From Occallatibacter sp. (lineage in GTDB: Bacteria; Acidobacteriota; Terriglobia; Terriglobales; Acidobacteriaceae): a stretch of 54,889 nt of DNA. The stretch covers positions 1-54,889 of the forward strand of contig JARLGF010000039.1 in assembly GCA_031296165.1 (NCBI GenBank). Reading direction: 5' to 3'. Position 1 is the first letter of the stretch. Every line of letters begins with the position of its first letter. A program made the translations under genes and the position numbers. Shown here piece by piece: positions 16,103-25,773 of the stretch. The notes under the pieces were generated by a model that saw nothing but the letters and a program-made list of their open reading frames with translations, ran no database searches and was not told the DNA's origin.

Positions 16103-16798
16103 TGGTAACTCCTTGGGGAATTGGCATGATCGCCGCGTACGCCTGCAGAAAGCGAAATACTGGATGTGAAACGGATGAAATCAAATGCTTCTCTTACACT
16201 CGGCTCAGCAGCGCGAAATTCCTGATCTTACACCTAGAAAATAGCGGGCAGAGGATTACACGTCTGAGCAGAATTGCTCACGGAACCTCTCCGCCAATCC
16301 CGCAGTTCATATGTGTATGTCGAACTGAACACATATATGCGGCATGTGCTCATGGCAATCCCCGCTAAAGCTATTGCATGAAGATGTTGATGTTGATGTT
16401 GCGAGAGTTGCAATGCAGCCGAACTGGGTGGGTCTATTTTCTTGGCAATAATTTGCACAATGCTTGCAGGCGCCTGTTGCGCAAAGTGTGCAATTTTGAA
16501 CAGCAGGTAAATCGGCGGCATGGCAATATGTGGGAACGGTGAATCTCGCGGTTTCTTGTTTTGCGGGGTGTTATCCGTCTTGGAAGATTGGAACCAGCGG
16601 GTGGGTTTTCCTGTGTGGTTTATTGAGAAAAGATAATATCAGCGCATTCATCAGCGCCGGCGGGTAGGTTTACTGGATGCCGGCTTAGCCGGTGTCGTCT
16701 GAATGAATGATAAGAGTATTACCATCACACTGCGCCATGCCGGACGTCCACGAAGAACCACTCAACGAACTTGCAGACAGACACACAGGAGTTGCCAA
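16103..16798. other. Divergent intergenic region of about 700 bp
   Basis: No credible gene. It holds two interleaved dyads: CAGTTC/GAACTG (16303-16308 and 16322-16327) and ATATGTGT/ACACATAT (16309-16316 and 16329-16336). There is also a short run of TGATGT units (about 16385-16400) and a CCGGC-TTA-GCCGG hairpin near 16680 before the small sorting-signal gene. I looked for a cyclic-di-GMP riboswitch and did not find one. Confidence 0.4.
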
Positions 16799-17002
16799 GT
16801 GATCAAGCCACGTTACGCCGTTCTTTCCTCTATCGTCCTCCTCTTTGCCGAAATCTCGCTGCACGCGCAGACCGGGACCGGCGGTGGTTGCGTCGATTCA
16901 CCGGAAGCTCCAACCATCCTGCTGATGCTCGTAGGCTCTGCCGGCATGTTCTACGGCTCGTCCGTGCTGAGGAAGGTGCTTTGCCGCAACAGCAAGAGGT
17001 AA
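16799..17002 (+). CDS. Exosortase-associated TM-motif-TM protein, 67 aa
   Basis: GTG 16799 is chosen because AGGAG lies 7 nt before it. The product has a signal-like first helix (AVLSSIVLLFAEISLHAQ), a short Gly-rich linker, a motif CVDSPEAPT, a second helix (ILLMLVGSAGMFYGSSVL) and a basic end (RKVLCRNSKR). The order motif, hydrophobic span, basic tail is that of PEP-CTERM-like sorting signals, here with almost no passenger protein. Its stop overlaps the exosortase start (TAATG), which indicates translational coupling. It matches what I recall of the small protein found next to acidobacterial exosortase J. It may be the dedicated substrate of the enzyme. Confidence 0.8.
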   Translation: MIKPRYAVLSSIVLLFAEISLHAQTGTGGGCVDSPEAPTILLMLVGSAGMFYGSSVLRKVLCRNSKR

Positions 17003-18786
17003 TGCCAGGCGATACTCGGTTGCCTGCTCCTCAGGCCTCTGACTCAGTGCGTCTCAACGAGACATTTTCATCCGGTATTTTCACATTCCCGGCTGGCGAT
17101 GAGGTGATCGATCTTCAGCGCGCTGGCAGCTTTGCCTGCTCTGCAAATCGTCTGGCGCGTCTTCCTGCGGCTTTTTACGCCGGGCTCGTTGCGGTGCTGG
17201 TGGCCGTCGGCAGTCTTTCGCTGTCTCCGCTCTGGCAGGCCATGTGCCACCTCTGGGCCACTGACCCGCTTCGCTCCATCGGTGCGGTCTTTCCGCTTGT
17301 GGCCTGCGCGGGCGTTCTTGCTGCCTGGCGCCGGCTCGGCTGGAGCATGAACGGCGCCTTCTGGGCGCTTCCGCTGGTTGGCTTGTCCATTCTGCTCGCG
17401 CGGGCCTTCGCCGCCTCCTCGGTTGTTGTAGGTTACAACGGGCATCAGTTGAGTCTGATGAACTTCGGCACCGTATTGTTCCTTTACGGAAGCGGCGCTG
17501 CACTGCTCTTCGGCGGACCTCGTCTGCTGCGTGCCTCGATTGCTCCCTTATGCCTTCTTCTGTTCATCAATCCTGTTCCAACTGTGTTCAACTCCATGGT
17601 GGACCTGCCGCTTCAGCACGTCTCGGCTTCCACTGCCCGATCCTTTGCCCACCTCATCGGTCTTCAGCCAACCGGCGTGCAGCTCCGCATGATGTTTGCG
17701 CCCGACTTCGGCATGTTCATCGCACCCGGTTGCAACGGCGTTCGGGGATCCATAACGCTAGGCTATCTGGCATTGATCTTTGGTTATGCCCGTCGCCTGC
17801 GCCCCCGCGCACTGATCCTCACCTCGCTGGGAGCGCTTCTTCTGGGCTACGCGCTCAATCTCTTCCGCCTCTGCGTTCTCGTCGTCTACTACCGGATCGG
17901 TGTCAGCCTCCCTTCGATTCAGAAGCACGGCGCCGGCGTTGACTACGCAATCGGCTGCACCCTTTTCCTGTTTGCCGCCCTTGGTCTTGGACTGCTCATC
18001 CGTTCGCTTGAACCGGGCACTGTGGCCGGCATCCAAAAAGCAAAACAAAGACCCGGCGTGGAAAGATCCGGATCTCCTCTGGGGGGCCGGCGCCAACAAT
18101 ACCTTGTGGCTGCGCGTGCGCTCTGCTTCCTAGCACTTACCTTCGCCTTCATCGTTCCGGAACTCCACTCAGCCGCATGGCCGCCCGCGCTGCGGCCGAA
18201 CGAGCAGGCGGTCCTCAGTAGCTTTCCCGCCACGGTGGGGCCGTATCGGCTTACCCGCACCTGGGCCGAGCACGACAGCAATGGAATGATTGCGTTGGCG
18301 ATGGCTGAGTATTTCACATCGCCGGATACCGGGGACACGGCCAGGAGCTTTACATTCGGCCTTTGGGTTGGTTCAGCCAGCCACCTCGTCGCCGGTAGCA
18401 AGTTCATCCAGGGAGTAATAGCTCAATGGACTGGATCCTTCGATGCCACAACGCAACAGGCGCTGCCGGTTCACTTCGTCACCAGCTTCTATGACGACGG
18501 CGCCAGCCGCCAGTATGACGCTGAGTCCACCTGCTCCCTCAGCGGCTGCGCGGGCCACTTCATAAGCTCCATGCAGAAAGGCTTCGTTTTTTCGGCGCCT
18601 GGATTCTCCAATCTCACCTTTGCTCCCCGTGGCAAAAGTCTCCCGATCCTGCTTCGGCGCGAGTGGCTCGACAGCGACTCCACTCCATCTGCTGGTCTCC
18701 GCACGCGGTTTGAATCCGATGCACGCCTCTTCATGGAGCAAGTCGATATCCAGTCGCTTGTGGTTCAACACGGATCTCAATTTTGA
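17002..18786 (+). CDS. xrtJ: Exosortase with fused EpsI-like C-terminal domain (exosortase J type)
   Basis: Exosortases are integral-membrane cysteine transpeptidases that recognise PEP-CTERM-like signals. The ATG at 17002 overlaps the previous stop, giving 594 residues. Multiple hydrophobic segments span about 55-340. The catalytic set is visible: Cys244 in APGCNGVRG, Arg289 in NLFRLCVL and His309 in QKHGAGVDYAIG. After about residue 375 comes a further TM and an EpsI-like periplasmic domain (FPATVGPYRLTRTW...). The fusion to EpsI is typical of several exosortase classes. No other PEP-CTERM gene or exopolysaccharide cluster is in the window. The symbol is offered from subclass resemblance only. 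Confidence 0.85.
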   Translation: MPGDTRLPAPQASDSVRLNETFSSGIFTFPAGDEVIDLQRAGSFACSANRLARLPAAFYAGLVAVLVAVGSLSLSPLWQAMCHLWATDPLRSIGAVFPLVACAGVLAAWRRLGWSMNGAFWALPLVGLSILLARAFAASSVVVGYNGHQLSLMNFGTVLFLYGSGAALLFGGPRLLRASIAPLCLLLFINPVPTVFNSMVDLPLQHVSASTARSFAHLIGLQPTGVQLRMMFAPDFGMFIAPGCNGVRGSITLGYLALIFGYARRLRPRALILTSLGALLLGYALNLFRLCVLVVYYRIGVSLPSIQKHGAGVDYAIGCTLFLFAALGLGLLIRSLEPGTVAGIQKAKQRPGVERSGSPLGGRRQQYLVAARALCFLALTFAFIVPELHSAAWPPALRPNEQAVLSSFPATVGPYRLTRTWAEHDSNGMIALAMAEYFTSPDTGDTARSFTFGLWVGSASHLVAGSKFIQGVIAQWTGSFDATTQQALPVHFVTSFYDDGASRQYDAESTCSLSGCAGHFISSMQKGFVFSAPGFSNLTFAPRGKSLPILLRREWLDSDSTPSAGLRTRFESDARLFMEQVDIQSLVVQHGSQF

Positions 18787-19055
18787 TTCCGGAAGCTATC
18801 TTCCCCCATACGTCACATGAAAGTTATGCGGCGCCTTCGTGACTTAAAGGCTCAGGCCCTGGAAGCAATTACGTGAAAACTCCCAAATGATCGGCTAGCC
18901 GGAAGTCGATCCCGGAGCCTGACGGGATTACTCTGCATGGATGCGCCAAGTCGTGCGCATCGTTAGCGGCGGCCGGCGTGGAGCAGTCCACTTTGCATCG
19001 CCAAATATTGATCTCTGAACTCCTTTACACTTTTGCGCCTGAAATCGGGGCGGCT

Positions 19056-20354
19056 CTACTGGCCGGTTTGGAAGCTGACGGCGGCAAGAGCTGTTTGGTA
19101 TGCATAACGCGCGTTGGCGTAAGCAATCTCGGCCTGCGTTTGTGCAAGTTGTGCCTGGCTTAACTCCACAATGCCGCTCAGGCCCAACTTGTACCGCGTC
19201 TCGGCAAGATCCAATGCCAGGTTGGATTCATCGAGCAATTGCCGGGTCACTTCGATGCGATGAAATGCGGCCTGCGCTGCCAGCGCGGAAGTGCGAACGT
19301 CGCGGGCGATCGTCTCCCGCAGATTTCTCACCTCTTCCTGCGCGGCAGTGGCTCGAAGGTCCGCTTCGCGGGCCCGCGCGGAGTAAAGAAAGCCGTTGAA
19401 TATGGGAATGCTCACGTTCGCGCCTACGGCTCCATACCAGGACGAATCGATCTGGTCTGCTCGGACGGGCGTCCCGCCTGCCGTCCCCAGTGCGGAGACG
19501 GTGGGGCGGCTCAAGGCATGTTCGGCGGCGCGGAATCGATTCGCGGCGGCGTAGCTCTCGTTCAGGGAGGCCAGGTCTGGGCGCGAGCTGAACGCCATCT
19601 GCACCAGGCTTTCGATATTCTCCGGTCCCGGTTGCGCGTTCGTGGGCGTCTCGTCAACCAGGGTGTAGCGTTCGTCCTGTTCGGAACCGAGCAGCGCATT
19701 GAGATTGGCCATGCTGTCCTGCTCCGCATTTTGCGCGTCGAGCAAAAGGAGCTTGGCCTGGGAAAACTCAACATTGGCAAAACTTAGATCCAGTGAAGAC
19801 TTCAACTTGGATGCGGCGAGAGCGCCAATCTGGTCAGCCGTAGCCTGGCGCGCCGCAACTGTCTGCTCCGCTACCTTGAGCACGGCCTGGCTGGCCAGCG
19901 CGTTGTAGAATGCCTGATCGACGGCCAGCACGATATCCGCGGTGGTTGCGCGCTGCGCCTCCACTTGCGCCTTGGCCTGCGACTGCGCGCTTAAAACCAG
20001 ATTGTGCGTCCGGCCAAAGTCGGTGATGAGCTGGCTTACCGTGATGCCGCCCGCCGCTCGCTCATACACAATTGGGTTATTCAAGCCGCCCGCCGTGATC
20101 CGGCTGCCATTCCGTGAATCGACCGCGGTCAGATTCGCGGCGGCGCTTGGCAACTCGCTGGAACGCACCTCCCGCACCACCTGCGCTTGTGCAAGCTGGA
20201 GCAGCCGGGCAATGTTGATGCGGGGATTGTGCTCGATGGCTAGATGCTCCGCTTCGGCAAGGGTAAGCGCGGGCGTTGCCTGCTGCGCCCTCACCGTGGC
20301 GCAGGCCGCTGCCAGCGCCATGCCAGCCATGCAGGTTCTCATGAATCCGTTCAT
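19056..20354 (-). CDS. TolC-family outer-membrane efflux channel
   Basis: The 432-residue protein has a signal peptide (MRTCMAGMALAAACATVRAQ, internal start possible) and two OEP repeats rich in long helices. Examples are EAEHLAIEHNPRINIARLLQ and the later ELSQAQLAQTQAEIAYANAR. The first ATG (20354) overlaps the stop of the RND pump gene (ATGA), so the two are translationally coupled. It forms the outer-membrane exit duct of the tripartite pump encoded here. About 270 bp of plain sequence separates it from the exosortase gene. Confidence 0.92.
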   Translation of the reverse strand: MNGFMRTCMAGMALAAACATVRAQQATPALTLAEAEHLAIEHNPRINIARLLQLAQAQVVREVRSSELPSAAANLTAVDSRNGSRITAGGLNNPIVYERAAGGITVSQLITDFGRTHNLVLSAQSQAKAQVEAQRATTADIVLAVDQAFYNALASQAVLKVAEQTVAARQATADQIGALAASKLKSSLDLSFANVEFSQAKLLLLDAQNAEQDSMANLNALLGSEQDERYTLVDETPTNAQPGPENIESLVQMAFSSRPDLASLNESYAAANRFRAAEHALSRPTVSALGTAGGTPVRADQIDSSWYGAVGANVSIPIFNGFLYSARAREADLRATAAQEEVRNLRETIARDVRTSALAAQAAFHRIEVTRQLLDESNLALDLAETRYKLGLSGIVELSQAQLAQTQAEIAYANARYAYQTALAAVSFQTGQ

Positions 20355-23300
20355 GCTTGTTCCCCTTTCTGGTGGCTTGCGCGACTGCGATGCACGATCA
20401 AGTACGCGGCCGGAACCACGAACACCGTCAGGACTACCGACACAGTGAGTCCGCCGATCACGGCGCGCGCCAGTGGAGCATAGAGTTCGCTGCCTTCTTC
20501 AAGCGCCAGAGCCATGGGAACCATGCCGAGAATGGTTGCAAGAGAAGTCATGAGAACAGGACGCAGCCGGACTCGGCAGGCCATGGCAACGGCCTCTTCC
20601 ACCGGCATGCCTTCCTTGCGCAGGGACCGCGTGAACTCGACGATCAGAATCGAATTCGAAACCACGATCCCGGTCATCATCACCACGCCCATAAGCGACA
20701 TCACATTCAGCGTCGTGTGTGTAACCAGCAGGAAAAGGATCACTCCCATGATGCCCGGAGGTATGGCCAGCAAGATGATAAACGGATCCTTGAATGAGGC
20801 GAATTGCGCCATCAGGATCAGATAAACCAGAATCACCGACAGGATCAACCCGATGCCAAAGCTGGAAAACGATCTCCGCATTCCTTCCACCGACCCGCGC
20901 AAGGTCACGCGCTGATCGCCGGGAATCTTCGTGCCCGCAATCACGCCATCGACACGCCGGGCCAGGCCGCCCAGGTTTTCGCCTGAAGGTGAAACGTATA
21001 CGTCGATCACCCGCTGAATCTGGTAGTGGTCCACCTCGGTGGGTGTTTGTATGGAACGTATGCTCGTAACTGCGCCCAGGTTCGTGGCCACCGTGCCGTT
21101 GCGCGAGCGGATTGGAATCTGATTGAAATCGGTGAGAGATTTGATGTCGGCCGTGGGGAACTGCACGGTCAGCAGGTAGTTGTTGCCGTTCTTGGGGTCA
21201 ACGTAATAGCTGGGAGCGATCATGCCGTTTGAGGTCAGCGCGGTTATGACGTTATCCACGATCTCGCTCGAATCCAGCCCCAGCCGCCCCGCCATCTCGC
21301 GATTCACATCCAGTTCGATGCCGGGATAGTCCAGATCCTGTGGAATCAGAACGTCGCTCACTCCCTTCAGATTGCGTATCTGCCCTGCCAGATTGCTGGC
21401 GGTAGCGTAAGCCTCTTTCAGATTTTGCCCTTCGACCTGGATGTCGATTGGAGCGGGAAGACCGAGGTTCACCACTGCATCCACCAGGCCGCCCGTCTGG
21501 AAATAAGTGGTCAGCTCCGGCAGATCGTCGCGCAGTTTGGCGCGCACCAGGTCCATGTAGGCAAAGCTGCTCTTGCTGTGTCCTTTCTTCAGACTTACCT
21601 GCACAAAGGCCGTGTGCTGGCCTGAGTTGCTCGTGTAGATAGCCGAGAAATCCGGCGTGATGCCGATATTCGAGACAATCATGCCCAGATCTTCCGCGGG
21701 AATAACTGCGCGAATATCTTCCTCGGCCTTTGCGATGTATTGATCGGTAACTTCCAGTCGCGTGCCGCTTGGGGCTTTCACGTTGATGACAAACTGCCCA
21801 GGGTCTGTTCTCGGGAAGAAGGAAAGCCCCATCAAAGGAAAGAGACAGAGGCTCAACAGAAAAATTCCCAGAATGCCGGAGACCGTTGCAACAGGCTTCA
21901 GCAGACTCTTGCGCACCGCAATGTCGTAGTGCATCAGCAGGCGGTCGTAGCGGCGATTGAACCAGCGCACAAAGTTCGTGAACCAGTTGCCGCCGCTGTG
22001 ATGCACATCCTGGATGTGCGCGATGCGAAGAAAACGCGCGCAAAACAGCGGAACCACGGTTAGTGCCACGGCATAGGAAGCAAACAGCGAAAGCACTACG
22101 GACAGAGCCAGCGCCGTGAACAGAAAGCGGCTCACGCCGTAAAGAAAGACAACCGGAAAAAAGACAATGGCGGTGGTAAATGTGGCGGCAAGAACCGGAA
22201 TAGCCACTTCGCGGCCGCCTTTCTCTGCCGCTTCTTCGGGAGGCTCGCCCATTTCGAGATGGCGAAAAATGTTTTCCAGTACCACGACCGAGTTATCGAT
22301 GAGCCGCGAAAAGGCCAGCGCCAGGCCGCCAAGCACCATGGAGTTGATCGTCTGCCCCATCATGTTCAGAATGAGAAACGCCGCCAACGCAGAGAGAGGA
22401 ATTGAGAGCATCACGGCCACGGTCGCCCGTCCGCTGCCCAGGAAGATAAGAATCATCAGCGCTGTTAGCACCAGGCCGATGCCGCCCTCGCTGCCCAGGT
22501 TCGAGATGGCTGTTTTGACGAACACCGACTGGTCGAAGACCACCTTGGTCACCAGTGTTTTGGGCACATCCAACAGATGCTTGAGCGCCTCCCGGATGCC
22601 ATTGACCACGGCAATCGTATTGCTTCCACCGCCTTGTTTCAGGATGGCCAGGTAAACGGATTTCTGACCGTCCACGCGCACGATATTGGTCTGAATCGCA
22701 GCATCGTCTTTTGCTTTCCCAATGTCGGAGATCAGCAGTTGTCCGTTCCCAACCGATCGCAGCGGAAGCCGGTCAATCTCATCCATGCTGGGGAATTGCG
22801 AGTTGGTATAAATGTTGAAGTCCCGCGAGCCAATGCGCACATCGCCGGCCGGCAGAATCGCGTTGGCCTGGTTCACTGAGCGCACCACATCCATGGGACT
22901 GAGTTGATGCGCCTCCAGCTTCACCGGGTCCACATAGATTTGAATCTGCCGGTACTTGCCGCCAAACGGTTGCGGAACCGATGCTCCCGGCACGCCCGCA
23001 ATCTGGTTGCGGACATTGAACTGCCCCTGGTCGTGCAACTGCGTCTCGTTCAGTCCTTCGCCCTTGAGCGTAATCAGGCAAACCGGCAGGCTGGAGGCGT
23101 CGAACTTGAGCACCACGGGCGGCAACGTGCCCGGAGGCAAACGCCGCAACTGCGCCATGGCCAGATTTGAAATCGTGGTAACAGCGGCGTCGGCATCGGT
23201 GCCCGGCTGGAAATAAACGCGGATCAGGCTCACGCCCGTCAGCGAGCGCGACTCGATATGATCGATGCCGCTGCCCAGCGTGAAGAAACGCTCAAAGGGA

Positions 23301-23488
23301 TTCGTGATGTTGGCTTCTATCTGCTCCGGCGGCATTCCGTTGTAAAACGTTGCCACTACAACCACCGGAATCTTGATCTCCGGAAACAGATCCACCGGCA
23401 TGCGCGCCACGGTCACCGAACCCACCACGGCCACAATCATGCACAGCATGAGAATAAAAAACGGATAGCGGAGTGCGAATTTAGACAT
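20351..23488 (-). CDS. RND efflux transporter (AcrB/MdtB-like inner-membrane pump)
   Basis: The 1,045 residues fit the RND pump length. The layout is canonical: TM1 (FFILMLCMIVAVVGSVTVAR), a large periplasmic loop, TM2-6 including a short GLALAFSRLIDNSVVVLENI stretch, a second loop, and TM7-12 (GVVMMTGIVVSNSILIVEF). Proton relay positions of TM4 normally carry Asp-Asp in drug pumps; here SRLIDNSVVV keeps one Asp. The start has a GGAGGAG site. It extrudes substrates with proton energy. The specificity is unclear, but the set resembles the widespread acidobacterial multidrug/lipid pumps. Confidence 0.95.
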   Translation of the reverse strand: MSKFALRYPFFILMLCMIVAVVGSVTVARMPVDLFPEIKIPVVVVATFYNGMPPEQIEANITNPFERFFTLGSGIDHIESRSLTGVSLIRVYFQPGTDADAAVTTISNLAMAQLRRLPPGTLPPVVLKFDASSLPVCLITLKGEGLNETQLHDQGQFNVRNQIAGVPGASVPQPFGGKYRQIQIYVDPVKLEAHQLSPMDVVRSVNQANAILPAGDVRIGSRDFNIYTNSQFPSMDEIDRLPLRSVGNGQLLISDIGKAKDDAAIQTNIVRVDGQKSVYLAILKQGGGSNTIAVVNGIREALKHLLDVPKTLVTKVVFDQSVFVKTAISNLGSEGGIGLVLTALMILIFLGSGRATVAVMLSIPLSALAAFLILNMMGQTINSMVLGGLALAFSRLIDNSVVVLENIFRHLEMGEPPEEAAEKGGREVAIPVLAATFTTAIVFFPVVFLYGVSRFLFTALALSVVLSLFASYAVALTVVPLFCARFLRIAHIQDVHHSGGNWFTNFVRWFNRRYDRLLMHYDIAVRKSLLKPVATVSGILGIFLLSLCLFPLMGLSFFPRTDPGQFVINVKAPSGTRLEVTDQYIAKAEEDIRAVIPAEDLGMIVSNIGITPDFSAIYTSNSGQHTAFVQVSLKKGHSKSSFAYMDLVRAKLRDDLPELTTYFQTGGLVDAVVNLGLPAPIDIQVEGQNLKEAYATASNLAGQIRNLKGVSDVLIPQDLDYPGIELDVNREMAGRLGLDSSEIVDNVITALTSNGMIAPSYYVDPKNGNNYLLTVQFPTADIKSLTDFNQIPIRSRNGTVATNLGAVTSIRSIQTPTEVDHYQIQRVIDVYVSPSGENLGGLARRVDGVIAGTKIPGDQRVTLRGSVEGMRRSFSSFGIGLILSVILVYLILMAQFASFKDPFIILLAIPPGIMGVILFLLVTHTTLNVMSLMGVVMMTGIVVSNSILIVEFTRSLRKEGMPVEEAVAMACRVRLRPVLMTSLATILGMVPMALALEEGSELYAPLARAVIGGLTVSVVLTVFVVPAAYLIVHRSRASHQKGEQA

Positions 23489-23490
23489 GG

Positions 23491-24726
23491 CTACTCCTCC
23501 CCGTTTCCAGCAGCGTTCTTTTCGTTTGTCATCGTCACTTCTCTGGCTTCCACGGCTTCGCCCGGCTGAAAGCTCTCAAGGTTCGCCACCACCACGCTCT
23601 CGCCTTCCCGCAACCCGTCCACCACCTCTACGAAACGGGCCGTCTCCATCCCCAGCCGCAGCGTCCGCTTCTCGATGCGCCCCTGCCGGTTCACTACAAA
23701 TGCAAAGGGCGCAGATTCACTGCGGTCCACAGCCTCCACCGGAATCGTCAATCCATTGCCGCTGCGCTCAACGTCGAGCGTGACATCGGCGTACATCCCC
23801 GGGGTCAGCTTTCCATCTTTGTTATCCACATCGATTTCAACTTGAAGAGATCGCGTCGCCAGGTCCAGTTCGCCGGTCGTGCGCACCACCTTTCCGGTGA
23901 ATTCCTCTCCAGTCGCCTGCACATGAATCCGCGCCGTCTCGCCCACATGTACAAATCCCGCCAGCGATTCGGGAACTGGCAGCCGCAGACGAAGAATGTT
24001 GACCTGCGCCAGCTTGATCGCCGGCATCGATCCTGAATTCGAGGTGCCGGCCTGCAACAGCGTTCCCGTATCGGCGTAACGCCAGGTCACAATGCCGTCG
24101 AACGGGGCCGTGATGCGCGAGTAATCGGCAAGCGAAGCGAAGTGGCGATGGTCTGCCCGCGCTGCGCCCAGTGTCTGCTCTTTGGATGCCAGTTCCGATC
24201 GGGCTGCCTCAACTTGCGCCTTTGCTGACAGGTCTTTGGCCTCGGCATCGTCCAGTTCCTGCTGCGCTATCAGTCCCGGCCTCGCAGCCGAGGCTTGCTT
24301 CAGACGCACAGACGCCGCGTGCAGAGCCGCATAATCCGCCGATGCCTGCGCCACCGCGCTCCGGGCGCTCAGAATATCCTGCTGGCTGCGTTGCACCACC
24401 GACTGAGCCCCTTCCACCTGTGCCGTCATCTCCGGAACCTCGAGTTCGGCCAGCAGTTGCCCGGTATGAACGCGGTCCCCGATATCGACATGGATCTTGC
24501 GGATATATCCGGAGACCTTGGCGTGAATTTCCACTTCCTGAAAGGGAAGAAACTCTCCCGCCACTTCAAGCCGGTTTGAAAGCGGCGTGCGCCCCACTCG
24601 CGCAACCGGCGCGGCGGGCAAGGCATTGTGGGCGGACGGCTGGGACCGATGGCAGCCCATGCTGAATGCACCCAATAGACACAAGAAGGCGAGCAGCGGC
24701 CACCTGACCGAAGACGGCAGAGACAT
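23491..24726 (-). CDS. RND efflux periplasmic adaptor (HlyD/AcrA family)
   Basis: The start at 24726 gives MSLPSSVRWPLLAFLCLLGA and a lipobox-like FSMGC (Cys25), so it is probably anchored as a lipoprotein. A longer frame upstream would put 42 odd residues before the signal. The barrel-sandwich hybrid (VAGEFLPFQEVEIHAKVSGY...VHTGQLLAELEVPEM), a helical hairpin (about 100-180), and the beta-barrel region follow. The stop is 2 bp before the pump start, so the operon order is adaptor, pump, channel. It links pump and TolC. Confidence 0.93.
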   Translation of the reverse strand: MSLPSSVRWPLLAFLCLLGAFSMGCHRSQPSAHNALPAAPVARVGRTPLSNRLEVAGEFLPFQEVEIHAKVSGYIRKIHVDIGDRVHTGQLLAELEVPEMTAQVEGAQSVVQRSQQDILSARSAVAQASADYAALHAASVRLKQASAARPGLIAQQELDDAEAKDLSAKAQVEAARSELASKEQTLGAARADHRHFASLADYSRITAPFDGIVTWRYADTGTLLQAGTSNSGSMPAIKLAQVNILRLRLPVPESLAGFVHVGETARIHVQATGEEFTGKVVRTTGELDLATRSLQVEIDVDNKDGKLTPGMYADVTLDVERSGNGLTIPVEAVDRSESAPFAFVVNRQGRIEKRTLRLGMETARFVEVVDGLREGESVVVANLESFQPGEAVEAREVTMTNEKNAAGNGEE

Positions 24727-24823
24727 GACAAACAACCTCGCTGAAAAACCAGGGCTATATACACAAAGGTTCACCCGCAATCGATGTGCGGGCACAACGT
24801 AAAAATGGAATGAGGGAAAGCCG

Positions 24824-24938
24824 GAGCAGTTTTCAGGAATGGTATCGAGCAAAGCCGGGATGCTCCGTCGGCGCGTCTATCGGGAAGCGGCGACCCTGCA
24901 ACACCTTTGGCAACTCTACGTTATTCCTGAAATTGCTC
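24824..24938. repeat. Inverted-repeat element (type-2 repeat), between the efflux operon and a hypothetical gene
   Basis: Arms GAGCAGTTTTCAGGAAT (24824-24840) and ATTCCTGAAATTGCTC (24923-24938) pair with one bulge and one mismatch. The interior shares GGTATCxAGCxAAxCC and GCGGCGxCCCTGC with 531-605. The right arm ends on the stop codon of the next minus-strand gene, the same placement as the relatives beside prfB and mntH. Confidence 0.55.
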
Positions 24939-25306
24939 TAGCGGACTGGCGGGGGGCGAAAGAAGAGATTTGACGAGAAATAGGACGCGGAGGAAACCGC
25001 AAAATCGCTGCGTGAAAAATTACGTCCCGGCAATGCATCTGCATTCCACAGGAACGCGGCAGTCAAGGCCGTCAGAAAAACAAAACATTCCCCAGGGTGG
25101 ACGGGATCGGACGCGGGAACGCCATGCGCCACCACCTCAGGCAAATCGGCAGGGCGCGCCTTTGCGGCCGCAATCTCGCTGCCCGATCCGCCCGCCGGAT
25201 TGAACCAGGCCAGCTTGGCTTCCATGGCAAAGCCAAACGCCAGCAGGCACAAGCCAACGGCAAGCGCCGTGCGCCTCAGGTTCCGGGATGCGGAAACTTC
25301 TGTCAT
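24938..25306 (-). CDS. Hypothetical membrane protein, 122 aa
   Basis: There are two hydrophobic segments, RTALAVGLCLLAFGFAM (about 12-28) and CFVFLTALTAAFLW (about 74-87). The region between them (GGSGSEIAAAKARPADLPEV) is soluble. The C-terminal 35 residues are serine and phenylalanine rich. There is no recognised family and only a weak ribosome site, so it may be a chance frame. Its stop lies in the type-2 repeat. Confidence 0.45.
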   Translation of the reverse strand: MTEVSASRNLRRTALAVGLCLLAFGFAMEAKLAWFNPAGGSGSEIAAAKARPADLPEVVAHGVPASDPVHPGECFVFLTALTAAFLWNADALPGRNFSRSDFAVSSASYFSSNLFFRPPPVR

Positions 25307-25419
25307 AAAGTCAGCCTACCACGCCTGTTTGACGGCGATCTTGCCCGCTTGGCACTCCAGGGCCTGTCGGGACGATGCGCAAACCGGATTTACTTCCGGA
25401 TTCTCTCCCCGGCCGTAAC

Positions 25420-25704
25420 CCATTTAAGGCGGCTTCCCCGGACTGGCCGATTTGCTCGCTGCCATCCAGACCGGCACGATAATTCGCCCGGTGTGCGAAA
25501 CAATCGCATGACCCGTCGCCGCCTCCGGCAATGCGCCACGCCAAAAGTTCTCCCGCCGTCCGTACCCCGCCGCATCGGCACATCCGCATCGGCCCAGTCG
25601 CTGCCCAGTGTGCGCCTGCCCACCGCATAGGCAAGCACCGTATTCCGCTTCGTCACCACAATGCCGGGAATGCGGTAAGTCGCATAGCCGCCCTGGCAGG
25701 AGCC
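25420..25704 (-). pseudogene. Exo-sialidase (BNR-repeat) remnant
   Basis: One frame reads GYATYRIPGIVVTKRNTVLA, then SDWADADVPMRRGTDGGRTF. These are the RIP motif and the first Asp-box-like repeat (S-x-D-G-G-x-T-W/F) of BNR sialidases. The continuation GHAIVSHTGRIIVPVWMAAS is also sialidase-like but lies in another frame, so there is a frameshift. After it a stop follows (SKSASPGKPP*). Most of the protein is missing. The gene is decayed. Confidence 0.6.
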
Positions 25705-25773
25705 ATGAAGCCTGCGGTCGGCCTCAACGGAGCCCTTATCGCCTGCGGCCTGCTGAGCACCATCCATACACGC

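Noticed and set aside
16600-16800. Possible cyclic-di-GMP riboswitch upstream of the exosortase operon
   Set aside because: No GEMM-type conserved core could be found, only a short CCGGC/GCCGG hairpin.
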